Positions 45,692-46,582 of a DNA stretch of 46,582 bases are shown here, piece by piece (the first letter of the stretch is position 1; the number at the start of each line of letters is the position of its first letter). The notes beneath the pieces were generated by a model. It saw nothing but the letters and a program-made list of their open reading frames with translations, had not been told where the DNA came from and did not search any database. The position numbers and the translations under genes are program-made. Source of the DNA: a virus; the IMG/VR virus record IMGVR_UViG_3300032087_002512, positions 1 to 46,582 of that record; one strand, given 5' to 3'.

Positions 45692-45729
45692 GATTTATAT
45701 TACCTCTTGCGTGGTGGTGTTGTAGTTAG

Positions 45730-46557
45730 TTAATCACGGACATTGCCTGAAGCCAAAGCCCTACGATAACCGGCAGCATTACGCTTAACCCATTCCTCGG
45801 CATCTAAATCACCTTGCTTAGAGCGAGTGAGCTTAGCGACGTACTCCTGTCTGGAGAACCTCGGTGGCTCAGTCACCATTTCACCGCTCGACTGAACGAG
45901 TTCGGCTTGCTCGATGCTTTGCTGCTGTTGGACTAGGGACATACCTTTTTCGGCCTTGTAGAGACGGAACAGTGCATCCGCAGCGCTAAAGTCGTATTCG
46001 TTCCCTCGAGTCCAAAGATTGACTCGGGTGGGATCATCAACGACCCAATTCTGGAACTCAGGCTGTGAGGCCAGTTGCTCGTAGTCTGGGTGGCGTTCAC
46101 GGAAGGCGTTAGCTTCACGGTCACGAGCATCCGACTCGTATTGCTTCTGTATATTCCTCGCTTCCTGAATTGCAGGGTGCGCGTCAACCGCACGTTGTAG
46201 TGCGGCATTTGGGTCCTCGTAGAGATCGTCAACAGTGATTGGCTGGTAACTCTCTTGAGGCGATGGCTCTTCGTTGGGTGTAGGGTCCTTCACAATGAAA
46301 TCATCAATGAGCTTACGTTGCTGTCCAAGCGTCTGAGCCTGTCGGCTGTTTAGCTTTTCCAGCTCCTTGTAGCGCGTCTCCCAATCAGTAGATGGTGTAG
46401 CGTCAGGAACAAACTGGCCCGTCGCCGGGTCCCTTGGTTGCTCTTGCCGCGCCTCCTGCTGTTGCGCTGCGTCATTAATGTTCGCTGAGAGGGGGTCCCC
46501 TCCTCGGTTCGGATCGGCGCAAGTTTTACCGTAGTGGGTGAATCCGCTGCGGGCCAC
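45730..46557 (-). CDS. Scaffolding protein, main part (start shown here is an artefact)
   Basis: The frame from 46467 to 45730 encodes 245 residues that continue the 29 codons at 1-87, a complete scaffold of about 274 residues. It is acidic and Gln-rich (QQQEARQEQPRDPATGQFV), with a coiled stretch (RYKELEKLNSRQAQTLGQQR) and a helical, basic C-terminus (KRNAAGYRRALASGNVRD) that would bind capsid. It lies directly upstream of the capsid gene. The apparent N-terminus at this end (46519-46557, beginning MARSGFTHYGKTC from a GTG without a ribosome-binding site) is not native. Confidence 0.8.
   Translation of the reverse strand: MARSGFTHYGKTCADPNRGGDPLSANINDAAQQQEARQEQPRDPATGQFVPDATPSTDWETRYKELEKLNSRQAQTLGQQRKLIDDFIVKDPTPNEEPSPQESYQPITVDDLYEDPNAALQRAVDAHPAIQEARNIQKQYESDARDREANAFRERHPDYEQLASQPEFQNWVVDDPTRVNLWTRGNEYDFSAADALFRLYKAEKGMSLVQQQQSIEQAELVQSSGEMVTEPPRFSRQEYVAKLTRSKQGDLDAEEWVKRNAAGYRRALASGNVRD
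46468..46518. repeat. Contig-end direct repeat, copy 2
   Basis: These 51 bases are identical to bases 1-51. Closing the circle here joins 46467 to 1 and restores the scaffold gene with its proper start. Confidence 0.9.
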
Positions 46558-46582
46558 GGCTGGAACCAGACATTAGAGGCGG
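46519..46582. other. Non-continuing contig tail
   Basis: The last 64 bases follow the repeat but do not match the sequence after copy 1 (52 onward). They contain no supported gene element. They may be a misassembled end, a minor population variant or foreign sequence. Confidence 0.7.

Noticed and set aside
46519-46557. Native N-terminus of the scaffold protein at this contig end
   Set aside because: GTG start without a ribosome-binding site and divergence exactly at the end of the 51-base repeat. The copy at 1-87 has ATG, AGGAG and the right frame.
1-46582. tRNA genes, CRISPR arrays, insertion sequences and integrase
   Set aside because: No cloverleaf, no spacer-repeat array, no transposase or recombinase-like protein was seen. 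The genome looks strictly lytic.

Overview
The window is an almost complete genome of a lytic, tailed double-stranded DNA phage with T7-type (podovirus) architecture. It carries the T7-like morphogenesis set: portal, scaffold, major capsid protein, gp11/gp12-like tail tube proteins and three large internal virion proteins. It also has a T7/T5-style replication set: primase, helicase, family A DNA polymerase, ssDNA-binding protein, flap exonuclease and RusA-type resolvase. I see no integrase, no repressor I can name, no tRNA and, unlike T7 itself, no single-subunit RNA polymerase. T7-supergroup phages without an RNA polymerase are known (the VpV262/SIO1 type). The host cannot be read from the sequence; it is probably a Gram-negative bacterium, from the holin, M15-peptidase and podovirus context. 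The first 51 bases recur at 46468-46518, so the contig is circular or circularly closed. The last 64 bases do not continue the genome, and the scaffold gene runs across the join.

Layout. A leftward arm (minus strand) runs from about 8.07 kb down to base 1, through the join, and on to 28.93 kb. In transcription order it holds three accessory virion-type genes, a small-terminase-like gene, a glycosyltransferase/methyltransferase/ParB-like trio, large terminase, portal, scaffold, capsid, a terminator, tail fibre and tail tube genes, internal virion proteins, and lysis genes (M15 peptidase, secreted zincin, holin). A rightward arm (plus strand) runs from 8.94 to 28.93 kb. It holds early unknown genes, a string of tiny membrane peptides, an amidoligase/ATP-grasp/glutamine amidotransferase cluster, the replication genes, an ECF-like sigma factor and late-early accessory genes. 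The two arms diverge from an 870-bp control region (8073-8941) and converge at 28930/28931 with no spacer.

Three points stand out. (1) A bipartite promoter-like element occurs three times with identical internal spacing: CTAAGA, ten bases, then a 22-bp block containing GATATATACTA. It lies before the primase-helicase genes, before the phage's own sigma factor, and, on the minus strand, before the structural arm. A phage sigma factor switching on replication and virion genes in place of a T7 RNA polymerase is the simplest reading. (2) A perfect 12-bp palindrome, TCACACGTGTGA, occurs 13 times, always in the rightward arm, densest near the control region and often inside genes. This looks like a dispersed operator or protein-binding array. 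(3) Genes from 12.1 to 17.5 kb form a phiEco32-like peptide-ligation cluster: cyclotransferase, two COOH-NH2 ligases, class II glutamine amidotransferase and ATP-grasp, with unknown partners. Functions are assigned from motifs read by eye; no database search was run.
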